From NCBI GenBank assembly GCA_001858525.1, contig LAPX01000013.1, positions 62,001 to 126,000 of the forward strand: 64,000 nucleotides of DNA, given 5' to 3'. Positions 25,936 to 34,313 of the stretch are shown piece after piece (the stretch's first letter is position 1; each line of letters begins with the position of its first letter). Origin of the DNA: Vampirovibrio chlorellavorus. Lineage in GTDB: Bacteria; Cyanobacteriota; Vampirovibrionia; Vampirovibrionales; Vampirovibrionaceae. Position numbers and translations under genes: made by a program. The notes beneath the pieces were generated by a model. That model was not told where the DNA came from. It saw only the letters and a program-made list of their open reading frames with translations, and made no database searches.

Positions 25936-26125
25936 ATGGAAAATTGTATTTAACGCTGATGGTACTGTTGCTAATTCTAGGGACTTTTCTTCCGAGCAAG
26001 AAGCTCAGAATGTGTTTGCTGAATATTCAAATATGTATGGTGGGGATGTGGGTTCAGTCAATAAAAGCATTTTGAGCAATGATAGCAGGCGGCAGGTTAC
26101 TCCAAAAGCACGTAGACTGAAATAA
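25936..26125 (+). pseudogene. Small gene with a one-base frameshift after codon 2
   Basis: AAGGA sits six bases before ATG 25936, an ideal start, but the frame stops after five codons. Shifting by one base at the run of four A's (25940-25943) opens a frame of about 60 codons (VFNADGTVANSRDFSSEQ..., ending KARRLK) with coding-like composition, closing at TAA 26123. The likely original start was MEIVFNADGT. Either a real frameshift mutation, a homopolymer sequencing error, or slippage. No family recognised. The rest of 25733-26146 shows nothing. Confidence 0.5.
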
Positions 26126-26146
26126 AACAGGCTGTTTCCGAGGCGC

Positions 26147-26785
26147 TTATACGGTCTTTGCTACATCATGCTGAAACGGGATAGCATGGGTGAGTATGAC
26201 CACGGCGTAAAACAAAAGGCCCAAACTGGGAAAGAAGAAAGAGAAACCTGTACCCAAAAGAGCCGCAAGCAGGGGTAAGATGAGTTTCTGTTGAAATAGG
26301 AGTTTGACGGGAAAAGGAATATCCGGGTTCAGTAATTTTTTCTTATACGCATAAAAAGCGGTCAAAAATAAGAAAAAATAATTGAGGGAAAGGGTTGCGC
26401 CATAGAGACAATTCGTGATGGGAAATCGGCCATATTTCCCCATTAAAGCGGTCGGGAAAGGCAAAAAGGTAACCGAAAGCAGCAAAAGGGTCGTAACAAC
26501 TACCAGCTTGTTGTCGATACGGTTAATGTGCATGAAGGTAAAGCTGTGCAGCCTCCAATAGCTGCAGATATTGAGAAAGCTAAGCGCATAGGCTGCAATG
26601 TACGGCCAAAGCCTCAGCAGCACGTTTGGTAATTGGGCTTCCTCTTGGCCAGGTGGAATATCGGGGAGTGTAATAGCTACAATCAATAAGGTGGCCGCAA
26701 AACCAAAAATACCATTCGTAAAATCACTCAACGTTTCTGGATTTACAACTGAGTATGTGTCAGGTGCTTTTGGGCTCGACACCAT
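26147..26785 (-). CDS. TMEM175/DUF1211-like membrane protein
   Basis: 212 residues, about six helices. The first helix holds DFTNGIFGFAATLLIVAITLP, a variant of the F-S-D-G-V-F-A-x-A-x-T-L-L filter motif of bacterial TMEM175 potassium channels. WRLHSFTFMHINRID and VTFLPFPTALMGKY are further family marks. In this copy the Ser-Asp of the motif are Thr-Asn, so ion selectivity may differ. ATG 26785 has GGAG nine bases before it. It is an isolated leftward gene in the A+T-rich block, followed by a decayed ORF. Confidence 0.75.
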   Translation of the reverse strand: MVSSPKAPDTYSVVNPETLSDFTNGIFGFAATLLIVAITLPDIPPGQEEAQLPNVLLRLWPYIAAYALSFLNICSYWRLHSFTFMHINRIDNKLVVVTTLLLLSVTFLPFPTALMGKYGRFPITNCLYGATLSLNYFFLFLTAFYAYKKKLLNPDIPFPVKLLFQQKLILPLLAALLGTGFSFFFPSLGLLFYAVVILTHAIPFQHDVAKTV

Positions 26786-26846
26786 AAGTTAAACTCCAAA
26801 TTAAACGCTGCGCTTACAAGATTTTATAGATTTTTGGATAAACAGG

Positions 26847-27188
26847 TTAATCGCATTTGCCTTTCCGGGTTGTGATTTCTTTTCCGTCCCAGTAAAACCA
26901 CTGCATACCAATTGGATTGCTGATAAGCCCAAGTTTAAAGTCAGTTATTTTACCACTGACATCCGTGACATGAATAACGGGTTTTTCCCTTTTATCCATG
27001 GTGTAAACGACTGATTCACCAGCATGCAGGGTGCGCGTACAATTATTACAAGGTTTGTCGACAAGCACTGTAATGTCGGAATTTTCGCAATTTTTTATCC
27101 CAAAATCTTCCGTTGATTTTGCTAGTACTGGCTGTACGGCTGTAAACGTTATTAATGTTAAAGACAAGAGCAAGACTTTATTTTTCAT
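26847..27188 (-). CDS. Small exported cysteine-containing protein
   Basis: 113 residues. Signal peptide MKNKVLLLSLTLITFTAVQPVLA, then a mature domain of about 90 residues with four Cys (NCEN, PCNNC, GKC-end), compatible with two disulfides. Otherwise beta-rich (ITVLVD, SVVYTMD, PVIHVTDVSG, MQWFYWDGKEITT). ATG 27188 has AAGGGAA before it. Unknown family. Same strand as the TMEM175-like gene, 61 bp apart. Confidence 0.65.
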   Translation of the reverse strand: MKNKVLLLSLTLITFTAVQPVLAKSTEDFGIKNCENSDITVLVDKPCNNCTRTLHAGESVVYTMDKREKPVIHVTDVSGKITDFKLGLISNPIGMQWFYWDGKEITTRKGKCD

Positions 27189-27473
27189 GGTTCCCTTCCC
27201 CTGCAAACGTAAATGTGACGACCCATTCAATGAATGTCATCATTTATATTGATATTGAATTGCTATTTACTTTACTTCGTTAGCTAAAATAAGAAAACTG
27301 CCTGACTAGCTAGGTCCAGTCAAGATGTTTACACTATTTTTTTCAAGGAAAGTAATCAGCCAGAACAGACACTGGGCTTATTTCGGGAGGGGGGCAGCAA
27401 ACTGATCCCAAGTTTGTCAGAGTCACTTTAAAACCCTTCTATAAAGCTGGATTTTATCTTGCCAAATACGATC

Positions 27474-27618
27474 ATGGAACTGTTTCTATTTGCCGGTCGC
27501 CATTTTCTTCCAGATGTTATTTTGTGGGCGGTGCCTTGGTACTGTCGGTATCCTTGAAGTTATTATCAGGTAGAAGAGATTCTGGAAGATGTAATGCCCC
27601 CGATGAGTCAAGTTGATT
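27474..27618 (+). pseudogene. IS6-family transposase remnant
   Basis: Translation from ATG 27474 gives MELFLFAGRHFLPDVILWAV then PWYCRYP-stop-SYYQVEEILED. This matches the start of IS6/IS26-type transposases (F-x-x-R-H-F-x-x-D-V-I-L-x-x-V-R-W-Y-x-R-Y-x-L-S-Y-R-D-L-E-E). A stop replaces the Leu codon and the rest is lost at the junction with the IS3-like fragment. Only the N-terminal 45 codons remain. Confidence 0.65.
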
Positions 27619-27856
27619 TTAAGAGCGTGTCGTAATAGTGTTTTTCAAACCGGGCGGGTGGCGTATAGCCCAGTTTTGAGTATAGATAGTGCTTGTTATA
27701 CTCGTCAATCCATTGTTTGATCTCCGCTTCAACATGATTCAACCCGGTCCATTCTTGTAACCAGATGCACTCTTCTTGCATGGTTCGCATGAATCGCTCA
27801 GTGTAGGCTTTGCCTTTGGGGTTGTTGTAAGCGGTATACGTAATAGAAGACCTCAA
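27608..27856 (-). pseudogene. IS3-family-like transposase (integrase core) C-terminal fragment
   Basis: 82 codons covering the end of an rve integrase core: NPKGKAYTERFMRTMQEE contains the last catalytic Glu region, followed by CIWLQEWTGLNHVEAEIKQWIDEYN and LGYTPPARFEKHY. The N-terminal helix-turn-helix and the first two catalytic Asp residues are missing, so it is inactive. It abuts the IS6 remnant, marking a rearranged junction. No terminal inverted repeats seen. Confidence 0.8.
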
Positions 27857-28046
27857 ACGAAAGTTTTCAATTTATTTAGAATCTTTAGTTCCAGAATGTG
27901 CACTAGAGCAAGCTTTTAGCTTTTGATTACGGGCTACTCTGAGTTCTCTTGCCTCCTTCGGGTTCATGGATTTGGCTGCCATTGCCTTGATTCTTCAATT
28001 CAGAATCAGTTAGACGCAGGAATGCACCGTGGTTCTCAGCAGCCGG

Positions 28047-29132
28047 CTAGTTTTTGCCTGTTTCCAGAAGCAAAACGCCAGCAGTTAAGCCTGGCCCAAA
28101 ACCGGTCATCACAGCCCGCTTGGGGCCTTCTGCAAAGTCCATCCATTCTTTTAAGATGAACAATAGAGTCGCACTCGACATATTGCCATAGTCTTGAAGG
28201 ATTTTGCGAGATAAACGCAACTGAAAAGGCTGTTCTCTAGCCGAAAAATCAGGTAACGCGTTCAGGAGCGCTTCTAGTTCACTGAGGATTTTTAAGCCAC
28301 CAGGATGAATCAAAAATTCATCCACGTTTTCTAAAGCCCAATTCGATTTTTGTATCGCCGCATTTATCATTTTCATGAAATGTGCCTGGATAACAGAAGG
28401 CAGGTTACTATCCAGAATCATTCGAAACCCGGTGCTTCCCAGATTGTAGCCGAGTAAATGCGTAGTATCAGGAAAGTGATACATGCTGGAGAAACGGATA
28501 CTCGGGGCCGCTGGGGAGGGCTTGCTACCCATTATGACACAGGCGATACCATCCCCAAAAATCGCGGTGCTCACAATATTTGCCCAGCTGAAATCCTCAT
28601 CCTGAAAGGTAATACTGGTCAATTCAGCGGCTATGACAGCAGCGTATTTATCTGGATAAGCTCTGCAATAATTTTCTGCGTATATTAATCCGGCGACTCC
28701 CCCAATGCAGCCCATCTCCATGACTGGTAGGCGTTGAATAGATGGCTTTAAGTCAAGTCGATTTATTAAAAATGCTTCAAGAGAAGGGGACATATGGCCT
28801 GTACAGCTGGCCACGATCAAGCAGTCTAGATCACTCGGTTGTAGATTGGCTTTTTCTAATGCCTCAATCAAGACTTTTTCAGCATGAGGCACAATGTGAC
28901 TTTTATAAAGATCATTTTTTTCAGTCAAAGTCATCGGATCAAACAGTTGTTTTAAGGGTAAGGTGGTGTATCTTTTTGAGACACCGGCGCGTTTGAATAT
29001 GCGATTAACTTTTACTTGAAAGTCTTTTTCATGTTTTGAAACCCAAACCTGAGCCTGTTGTACAACGTCCTCTAAAAGCGCTTCATGTGAGGGAACCGTT
29101 GTGGCCACAGATAGAATTTGGGGATCAGGCAT
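28047..29132 (-). CDS. Type III polyketide synthase
   Basis: Chalcone/stilbene-synthase-fold enzyme that extends an acyl starter with malonyl-CoA units to pyrones, resorcinols or related phenols. The catalytic triad is visible (numbered from GTG 29141): Cys145 in MEMGCIGGVAG, His279 in IHPGG, Asn320 in YGNMSSATLLF; the final GFGPGLTAGVLLL is the C-terminal signature. ATG 29132 has AGGTG seven bases before it, giving 361 residues. It diverges from a methyltransferase and FAD oxidoreductase 96 bp away, the same three activities as Streptomyces srsABC (phenolic lipids). A+T-rich compared with core genes, suggesting transfer. Starter and product unknown. Confidence 0.92.
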   Translation of the reverse strand: MPDPQILSVATTVPSHEALLEDVVQQAQVWVSKHEKDFQVKVNRIFKRAGVSKRYTTLPLKQLFDPMTLTEKNDLYKSHIVPHAEKVLIEALEKANLQPSDLDCLIVASCTGHMSPSLEAFLINRLDLKPSIQRLPVMEMGCIGGVAGLIYAENYCRAYPDKYAAVIAAELTSITFQDEDFSWANIVSTAIFGDGIACVIMGSKPSPAAPSIRFSSMYHFPDTTHLLGYNLGSTGFRMILDSNLPSVIQAHFMKMINAAIQKSNWALENVDEFLIHPGGLKILSELEALLNALPDFSAREQPFQLRLSRKILQDYGNMSSATLLFILKEWMDFAEGPKRAVMTGFGPGLTAGVLLLETGKN

Positions 29133-29186
29133 GGGAAGCACCTGTTTTTCTGCTAATTTAACAAATAACTTGTTTTGTAGGCTCAG

Positions 29187-29192
29187 TATAAT
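29187..29192 (+). promoter_or_regulatory. -10 box in the divergent PKS/methyltransferase promoter region
   Basis: A perfect TATAAT lies 36 bases before the methyltransferase start, in an A+T-rich 95-bp region between divergent starts. A clear -35 at 16-18 bp is not seen. Confidence 0.4.
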
Positions 29193-29227
29193 AACATATA
29201 AAACTATTAATAAGAGGGCGTGTCATT

Positions 29228-29965
29228 TTGCTGAGCTTCTTTTCTGATTTTTTGTCACGGTGTACTTTGCCGGAAATTATGGATCATCCCAGTACAAGTA
29301 AGGCAGATTTTTTGCGAGCCATGGCAGAGATTCGCTGGGTGAATCGTTATCTGAATGGCACATCCTGTATGCTGGAAGCTGTGCAAAAACTGTGTCAAAA
29401 CATCGCCTCGGAAGATTCATTGAGCCTTCTGGATTTAGGAACCGCCTCCGCAGATATTCCATTGGCCATTGCCCAGTGGGCACGGAAGTCAAAAAGAACA
29501 TTGACCATTAAAGCGCTTGATTTGCATCCTCTTGCCATCATGGAAGGTAGACGTTATGTCCAAAACTACCCGGAAATTGAAGTCGTTCAAGGAAATGCGC
29601 TTGATTGTACTGAGTCAGAGTCTCAGTATGACTTTGTGATTAGCTCCATGTTTCTGCATCATCTGGAGAATGAAGATGCCGTTGAACTACTGAGAGGGAT
29701 GGCCCGGCAAGCCAAGCGGGCCGTAATTGTCAACGATCTGGAGCGCCATCCGCTTGCCTGGTTAGGCATTCGATTATTGGGATGGGTGACTCTAAAAGGA
29801 AAAATCTTTCGGTATGATTCGGCATTGTCTGTAAAAAGAGCTTTCACAAAGCAGGAACTTGAAAATCTTTGCCAACAGGCTGGATTGCACCAAGCGCTCA
29901 TAGAGGCTCGGGTACCTTTTCGCTGGGTGATTACTTGGCAAAGGCCTCAAGTTGCTCATGTCTAG
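29228..29965 (+). CDS. Class I SAM-dependent methyltransferase of the PKS cluster
   Basis: 245 residues. LLDLGTASADIPLAIA is motif I, VVQGNALDC motif II, and YDFVISSMFLHHLENEDA motif III; LARQ/AKRAVIVNDLERHPLAW follows. The N-terminal LPEIMDHPSTSKADFLRAMAEIRWVNRYLNG region matches the P-E-x-M-D-x-P opening common in methyltransferases next to type III PKS genes, which supports the TTG start at 29228 (GAGGG nine bases upstream) over an ATG at 29279. Probably O- or C-methylates the polyketide product. Its stop overlaps the oxidoreductase start by 8 bp, implying coupled translation. Confidence 0.85.
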   Translation: MLSFFSDFLSRCTLPEIMDHPSTSKADFLRAMAEIRWVNRYLNGTSCMLEAVQKLCQNIASEDSLSLLDLGTASADIPLAIAQWARKSKRTLTIKALDLHPLAIMEGRRYVQNYPEIEVVQGNALDCTESESQYDFVISSMFLHHLENEDAVELLRGMARQAKRAVIVNDLERHPLAWLGIRLLGWVTLKGKIFRYDSALSVKRAFTKQELENLCQQAGLHQALIEARVPFRWVITWQRPQVAHV

Positions 29966-31145
29966 CAAGCCTTCTGTCTTTATTAATGGTGCCGGATTGG
30001 CCGGTAGTGCCTGCGCCATTCGGCTGCGTCAGCTAGGGCATTCGGTTGTCTTGATTGATCAGGCTAAATTCCCCAGAGAAAAATTGTGTGGCGAATTTTT
30101 GGGGCCTGACGCAATGCCGTTGTTAAAAAAACTAGGCTTGCTGGAAGCCGTCCTGGAACAATGCACAATGAAAACCAATTTGGTGAATATTTATAGCCAG
30201 GATGGTAAAGGCTTGCTTGTAAATCTCTCTTGGCTTAGGTCCGATTATCCTTATGCCTTAGCCACTCCCCGCTCGACTTTGGATCTGATTTTCCTGCGGC
30301 ATGCACAGACACTCGGCGCCTCTGTAAAAGAAGAGCATCGTATAGAAGAGTACAGTTATCAGGTACATAATAATCAATTCGAATTGCTCGTAAATTCCTG
30401 TGTGCTAAGCTCACAAGCTCAATGTCTGCTTGGTTCAGAAATATTGGTTGATGCTGCGGGTCGAAATAGTCATTTATCCAAGCGAGGCAAAAAAGAAACT
30501 GAATTACCGGAAGACTGTCCAGACACAAGGGGAAACCTCATCATTGAGCCTCATGTGGGTGTGCAATCTCATGTTAGTCTGAAGTGTAGTTCACCTGAAT
30601 TGAATATGTATTTCTTTCCAGGGGGCTACGGTGGAATACAACCAATTACCGCTGACACTGCCAATATTTGCCTGTGGGTAAAACCTGAATTGGCAAAAAT
30701 AGCCACAAAAGACTTTTACGCTTTTCTTGACGCAAGCATCGGGCAGAATAGTGCGTTTCAAATGTTTTCACGGTCTATCCAATGTCAGGGTCCTATAAAA
30801 ACTGTGGGTGGGATACAGGCACTTCATAAAAAAAGAGCGGTAAGCCAATCCATACTGAGTATTGGGGATGCTTTATTGACCGTTGAACCCTTCAGTGGTT
30901 TTGGAATGGTTCATGCGCTCAAAACGGGTATTCTTGCAGCGGAAGTGATTGATCAAGGCATTCAGGCAGGATGGTCTTATTCGCAAATTTTAAATAGATA
31001 TCTGAACTGTTATCAAACCCAGTTTTATGCACATCTTTTAATGCTTCAATGGCTGCGTCCCATCATCCGTAATTCCTTTTTGCAAAAAGTATGTTGGCCT
31101 GTATTACCCGTCGTGTTGCCCACTTTGTCCAAGCTATATCGTTAA
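29958..31145 (+). CDS. FAD-dependent oxidoreductase (geranylgeranyl reductase/monooxygenase-like) of the PKS cluster
   Basis: 395 residues. Rossmann FAD motif VFINGAGLAGSACAIRL at the N-terminus; the signature REKLCGEFLGPDAMPLL follows; the second FAD motif SIGDALLTVEPFSGFGMVHALKTG is near 310. This is the group often paired with type III PKS genes, where characterised members hydroxylate the resorcinol ring (SrsC). ATG 29958 overlaps the end of the methyltransferase gene (ATGTCTAG). Reaction here is inferred: ring hydroxylation or double-bond reduction of the lipid product. Confidence 0.85.
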   Translation: MSSKPSVFINGAGLAGSACAIRLRQLGHSVVLIDQAKFPREKLCGEFLGPDAMPLLKKLGLLEAVLEQCTMKTNLVNIYSQDGKGLLVNLSWLRSDYPYALATPRSTLDLIFLRHAQTLGASVKEEHRIEEYSYQVHNNQFELLVNSCVLSSQAQCLLGSEILVDAAGRNSHLSKRGKKETELPEDCPDTRGNLIIEPHVGVQSHVSLKCSSPELNMYFFPGGYGGIQPITADTANICLWVKPELAKIATKDFYAFLDASIGQNSAFQMFSRSIQCQGPIKTVGGIQALHKKRAVSQSILSIGDALLTVEPFSGFGMVHALKTGILAAEVIDQGIQAGWSYSQILNRYLNCYQTQFYAHLLMLQWLRPIIRNSFLQKVCWPVLPVVLPTLSKLYR

Positions 31146-31253
31146 GCGGATGCTGGAGCCAAAGTAAGGCCTCATGCTCATTCTGACGCACCAAAAATCT
31201 GACTTGCTGTTTTAAAATGCAAATCGTATCTAAACCGCCAAAGACATGATTAC

Positions 31254-32111
31254 TCAGGCCTTATTGGATTCAAAGGCTCTTAATGCGGTAATCTCTCCGC
31301 CTACAAAAAATATTAGTGAAGAATAATAGAGCCAGGTGACGAGGATTATCAGAGCACCCAGGGTTCCATAAACGGGATTGAATTTGTTCATTTTGTCAAT
31401 GTATAGACCGAAGAGCCAGGAAATGCTGACCCACGAGAGTAGAAAAAAGAGTGCGCCAGGAAGCGCTATAGACCAGGATAAATGCTTGGTTTTTGGCCTT
31501 AGAATTAGTGCATAGGTGAACGCTGTAATTCCTGTAATGCCACCGGCAATAATCATCCATCGCACCATCTTTAAAATTAAGAGGATATCAAAAGAGAAAC
31601 GAAAATAGCCATAAAGCCATTCAATCAATTTGTCGCCAAACAGGATCAAGTACATTGCGAGAATGAGTATAAATCCAAGCGATAGAAACAGCAGAATACA
31701 TAACAAGGGAGAATACCAGAGCGGAAACTGTTGCTTCGATAAACCGTAAGCCCGTTGTAAGCCTTTGATAATGGTACCCCCACTCCCAGAAGCAGACCAC
31801 AGAGTCACCAAAACCCCAATGATCGTTAAACTGGTAGAACTCCCTTGGACGGTGACATTTACGAGCGCAATCAGTATGCTGTTGGAGTGAGGAGGCGCTA
31901 TCCGGGTGATAAAGTCAATCACTACAGGATAAAAGAGATGTTGTCCGCCAATTAATCCAAATAAGGCCACCAGGAAAAGAACTGCTGGAATTAGAGACTG
32001 GATTACGTTGTAGACCATTTCGGAAGCAAGGCCTGTGCAATCATCTGCAGCAATCTTTTTGCCCAAGACCACTAGATATTTTATAAAATGATTGGCCCTC
32101 AGTTTAATCAT
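31254..32111 (-). CDS. YihY/BrkB family inner-membrane protein
   Basis: 285 residues, six to seven helices. Family marks: ASEMVYNVIQSLIPAVLFLVAL near the start, LWSASGSGGTIIKGLQRAYG in the middle, and YGTLGALIILVTWLYYSSLIFFVGGEI at the end. Function of the family is not settled; early links to RNase BN were wrong. ATG 32111 has GGGGA seven bases before it; a TTG at 32144 is in frame but poorer. It converges on the PKS-cluster oxidoreductase with about 110 bp between. Confidence 0.88.
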   Translation of the reverse strand: MIKLRANHFIKYLVVLGKKIAADDCTGLASEMVYNVIQSLIPAVLFLVALFGLIGGQHLFYPVVIDFITRIAPPHSNSILIALVNVTVQGSSTSLTIIGVLVTLWSASGSGGTIIKGLQRAYGLSKQQFPLWYSPLLCILLFLSLGFILILAMYLILFGDKLIEWLYGYFRFSFDILLILKMVRWMIIAGGITGITAFTYALILRPKTKHLSWSIALPGALFFLLSWVSISWLFGLYIDKMNKFNPVYGTLGALIILVTWLYYSSLIFFVGGEITALRAFESNKA

Positions 32112-32338
32112 GGTGATATTCCCCAATAAGACCGGCTTTTTCAATGATGTGAATGCCTGAGGCCCACACTGCTTATTGTTGATAATCAGTGTTTGTGGAT
32201 ATTAACATAGTATGGGGGATTACGGAATTCAGACCGGAGGCAGTCTTAAATAGAAAGTGATGGGCTAGCATCTTTTAATTTTTTGGTGTTTTTAAGTGTC
32301 CATGATTCGCTTTTGTATGTTGAACAAGGATTAAGCAA

Positions 32339-33331
32339 TTGATACCTACAACTCTTTCTCCACAACCAAATCAGTCTAGTTTAAGGCCGGTCACTCTGCC
32401 ACTTGTACGTCATTATGGCCACGGTCCATATTTTTCGGGTAAACCCTCACTGATAAAGGCTCTTGAAACGAATGACCCAGCACAATTGACCAAAGCCTTA
32501 CAAGATGGTGCAGATATTGATGAGAAATATCAAGAGCTTTGCTTCGGACAGACATTCTTTTCCAGGCTTTTTGGCCTGGATAGAAGCGTTTATAATGAAA
32601 TGAACGGGCTTCATAGGGCCGTGGATTATAGCACCCAACAAAGCTTCCAGAATACTCGACGGTGTCTGGAAATTTTATTGGAATACGGGTTGAATATCAA
32701 CGCAAGAGAGAGTGATACCCATTGGACTCCTTTACATCGTCTGATGTACCAAACAAGCCCAGACCCTAGAATTGTCCAATTCTTAATTGATAAAGGGGTT
32801 GATGTGAATGCAGTAGACAATTATGGAAAAACGGCGCTGCATGAGCATTTTTATCCCGCCGATCATATTATCTGGAACGCTGCTTCTTTACCCATTGTTA
32901 AAATATTGGTTGAGAGTGGCGCAAACGTCCATGCCAAAGACAGTTCTGGGAAGACCCCGCTGGAATATCTAGCCCAGCGAGGGAATCCAAAACTGGATAT
33001 TGTTCAATATCTTATTAATACCGGTAAAACCAAGCCAGATAAATTGGCATTAAAACAAGAGTTTTTGTCTGAACATAAAAGATATTTAATGGGTAATATT
33101 TCATCGTCTAGAAGCCCGAAACCAACTGAAATAGAACTTGAACGGCATCAAGCTGAGGTTGTTTCTTGCATTGAAAAACTAGATAAAAAACTTTCCGTAG
33201 AAAGTTTGTCAGTTCAAAAAGAATTAAAAAAAGCGTCTCCGGGCATTTTAAAGAAGACCTGGCAGGCATTTTGCAACTTTATCAGTCGTCTGAAAAAGGC
33301 GCTTTTCGATTTTTTTCGCGCCAAGCCTTAA
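32339..33331 (+). CDS. Ankyrin-repeat protein with amphipathic C-terminus
   Basis: 330 residues. The N-terminal 35 residues are Pro/Ser/Thr-rich and include YFSGK, similar to the F-x-G motifs of other proteins here. Ankyrin repeats span about 38-240: ALQDGADIDEK, LHRAVDYSTQQ, LLEYGLNINARE, TPLHRLMYQ, LIDKGVDVNAVDNYGKTALHEH, LVESGANVHAKDSSGKTPLEYLAQRG. Residues 260-330 are Lys-rich with a coiled-coil-like part and end in an aromatic, basic helix (FCNFISRLKKALFDFF) that could touch membranes. The TTG start has AAGGA eight bases upstream. No classical signal peptide. An effector-like role is conceivable but only inference. Confidence 0.75.
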   Translation: MIPTTLSPQPNQSSLRPVTLPLVRHYGHGPYFSGKPSLIKALETNDPAQLTKALQDGADIDEKYQELCFGQTFFSRLFGLDRSVYNEMNGLHRAVDYSTQQSFQNTRRCLEILLEYGLNINARESDTHWTPLHRLMYQTSPDPRIVQFLIDKGVDVNAVDNYGKTALHEHFYPADHIIWNAASLPIVKILVESGANVHAKDSSGKTPLEYLAQRGNPKLDIVQYLINTGKTKPDKLALKQEFLSEHKRYLMGNISSSRSPKPTEIELERHQAEVVSCIEKLDKKLSVESLSVQKELKKASPGILKKTWQAFCNFISRLKKALFDFFRAKP

Positions 33332-33533
33332 CCACTAAAATTTGCTCTGTGCGGTATTCTCTGGGAAGGCCTTGCTTTTTGGATTCATTGCCCGGTTACA
33401 GTGATTGCAAATGGTATCGTTCGTCATGAGCGCGAGACTGAGAGGGCTGTTTGATCAGTCCCTTTCTGAAAACGTAGTGATGCCCATATATAGAGCATTT
33501 GTAGCTTGGCTAAAGGTTTGTTGAAAAAGCGGT

Positions 33534-34313
33534 TTAGCTCATTTTGCTATCGAGCTTGGGATCGTAGATGACAAAGGTATTTCGCTTCTCCTTGGCCCGA
33601 TATAAAGCGGTATCGGCATGGCGAAGCAGCACTTCCTCATCCAGTCCATGCTCCGGAAACACGGCAATTCCCAAACTGATGCCAATACAATACTCTTTGC
33701 CCTGCAAAATGAAGGGGGTTTGAATGGCGTTTAAAATGCGCATGCACAAGGTGGCAATGGCGCCTCGATCCTGTAAGCTGGGGCAAACAAAAGCGAATTC
33801 ATCACCGCCGTAGCGGGCAATCGTGTCGGATTCGCGAACTGCGTCTTTCAAACGACCCACGACCTGCTTGAGCAGGTCATCGCCTGCCTCGTGCCCCAAT
33901 GTGTCGTTGATGGGCTTAAACTTGTCCAAATCGGCCATGATTACGCAAAAGCGGCTCTTGTTGCGATTGGCCGTTTTGATTGTTTGTAACAAGCCATCAC
34001 GAAACAACCGGCGGTTGGGTAGTTGGGTTAGCGGGTCGTAAAAAGCCTGGCTTTCAAACTGGAGCATGGCATGTTTGGTCTTTCGGCTGGAAACCTCAAC
34101 TTCCGCTTTGAGTTGCTCGTATTTTTGCCGAAACCATAACAGTATACCCAGTTCGATCAAAGCAACCGCAATCGCTATCCACATATACAGCTCAAAAGGT
34201 GAATTGTGCGGCAGGGGGCTCGCTAACGCTTTGGCGTCACTGTCTACGCAACTGAAAGCCAGAACCGCCATAAGGGTTCTCAGTTTTAGTGCCTTGAGGT
34301 GTCTGGAAGTCAT
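33534..34313 (-). CDS. Membrane-anchored diguanylate cyclase (GGDEF)
   Basis: 259 residues. N-terminal hydrophobic stretch (about 10-30), a second helix at 43-62, a short coiled coil (63-85), then a GGDEF domain. Active-site GGDEF at 169-173; inhibitory-site RESD at 160-163, five residues before, so product feedback is likely. DPLTQLPNRRLF and ADLDKFKPINDTLGHEAGD are canonical. It makes the second messenger c-di-GMP. There is no recognisable sensor domain beyond the periplasmic loop. Isolated gene. Confidence 0.93.
   Translation of the reverse strand: MTSRHLKALKLRTLMAVLAFSCVDSDAKALASPLPHNSPFELYMWIAIAVALIELGILLWFRQKYEQLKAEVEVSSRKTKHAMLQFESQAFYDPLTQLPNRRLFRDGLLQTIKTANRNKSRFCVIMADLDKFKPINDTLGHEAGDDLLKQVVGRLKDAVRESDTIARYGGDEFAFVCPSLQDRGAIATLCMRILNAIQTPFILQGKEYCIGISLGIAVFPEHGLDEEVLLRHADTALYRAKEKRNTFVIYDPKLDSKMS

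Noticed and set aside
24344-34000. Prophage
   Set aside because: No integrase, capsid, portal, terminase or tail gene was found; only att repeats and IS debris.
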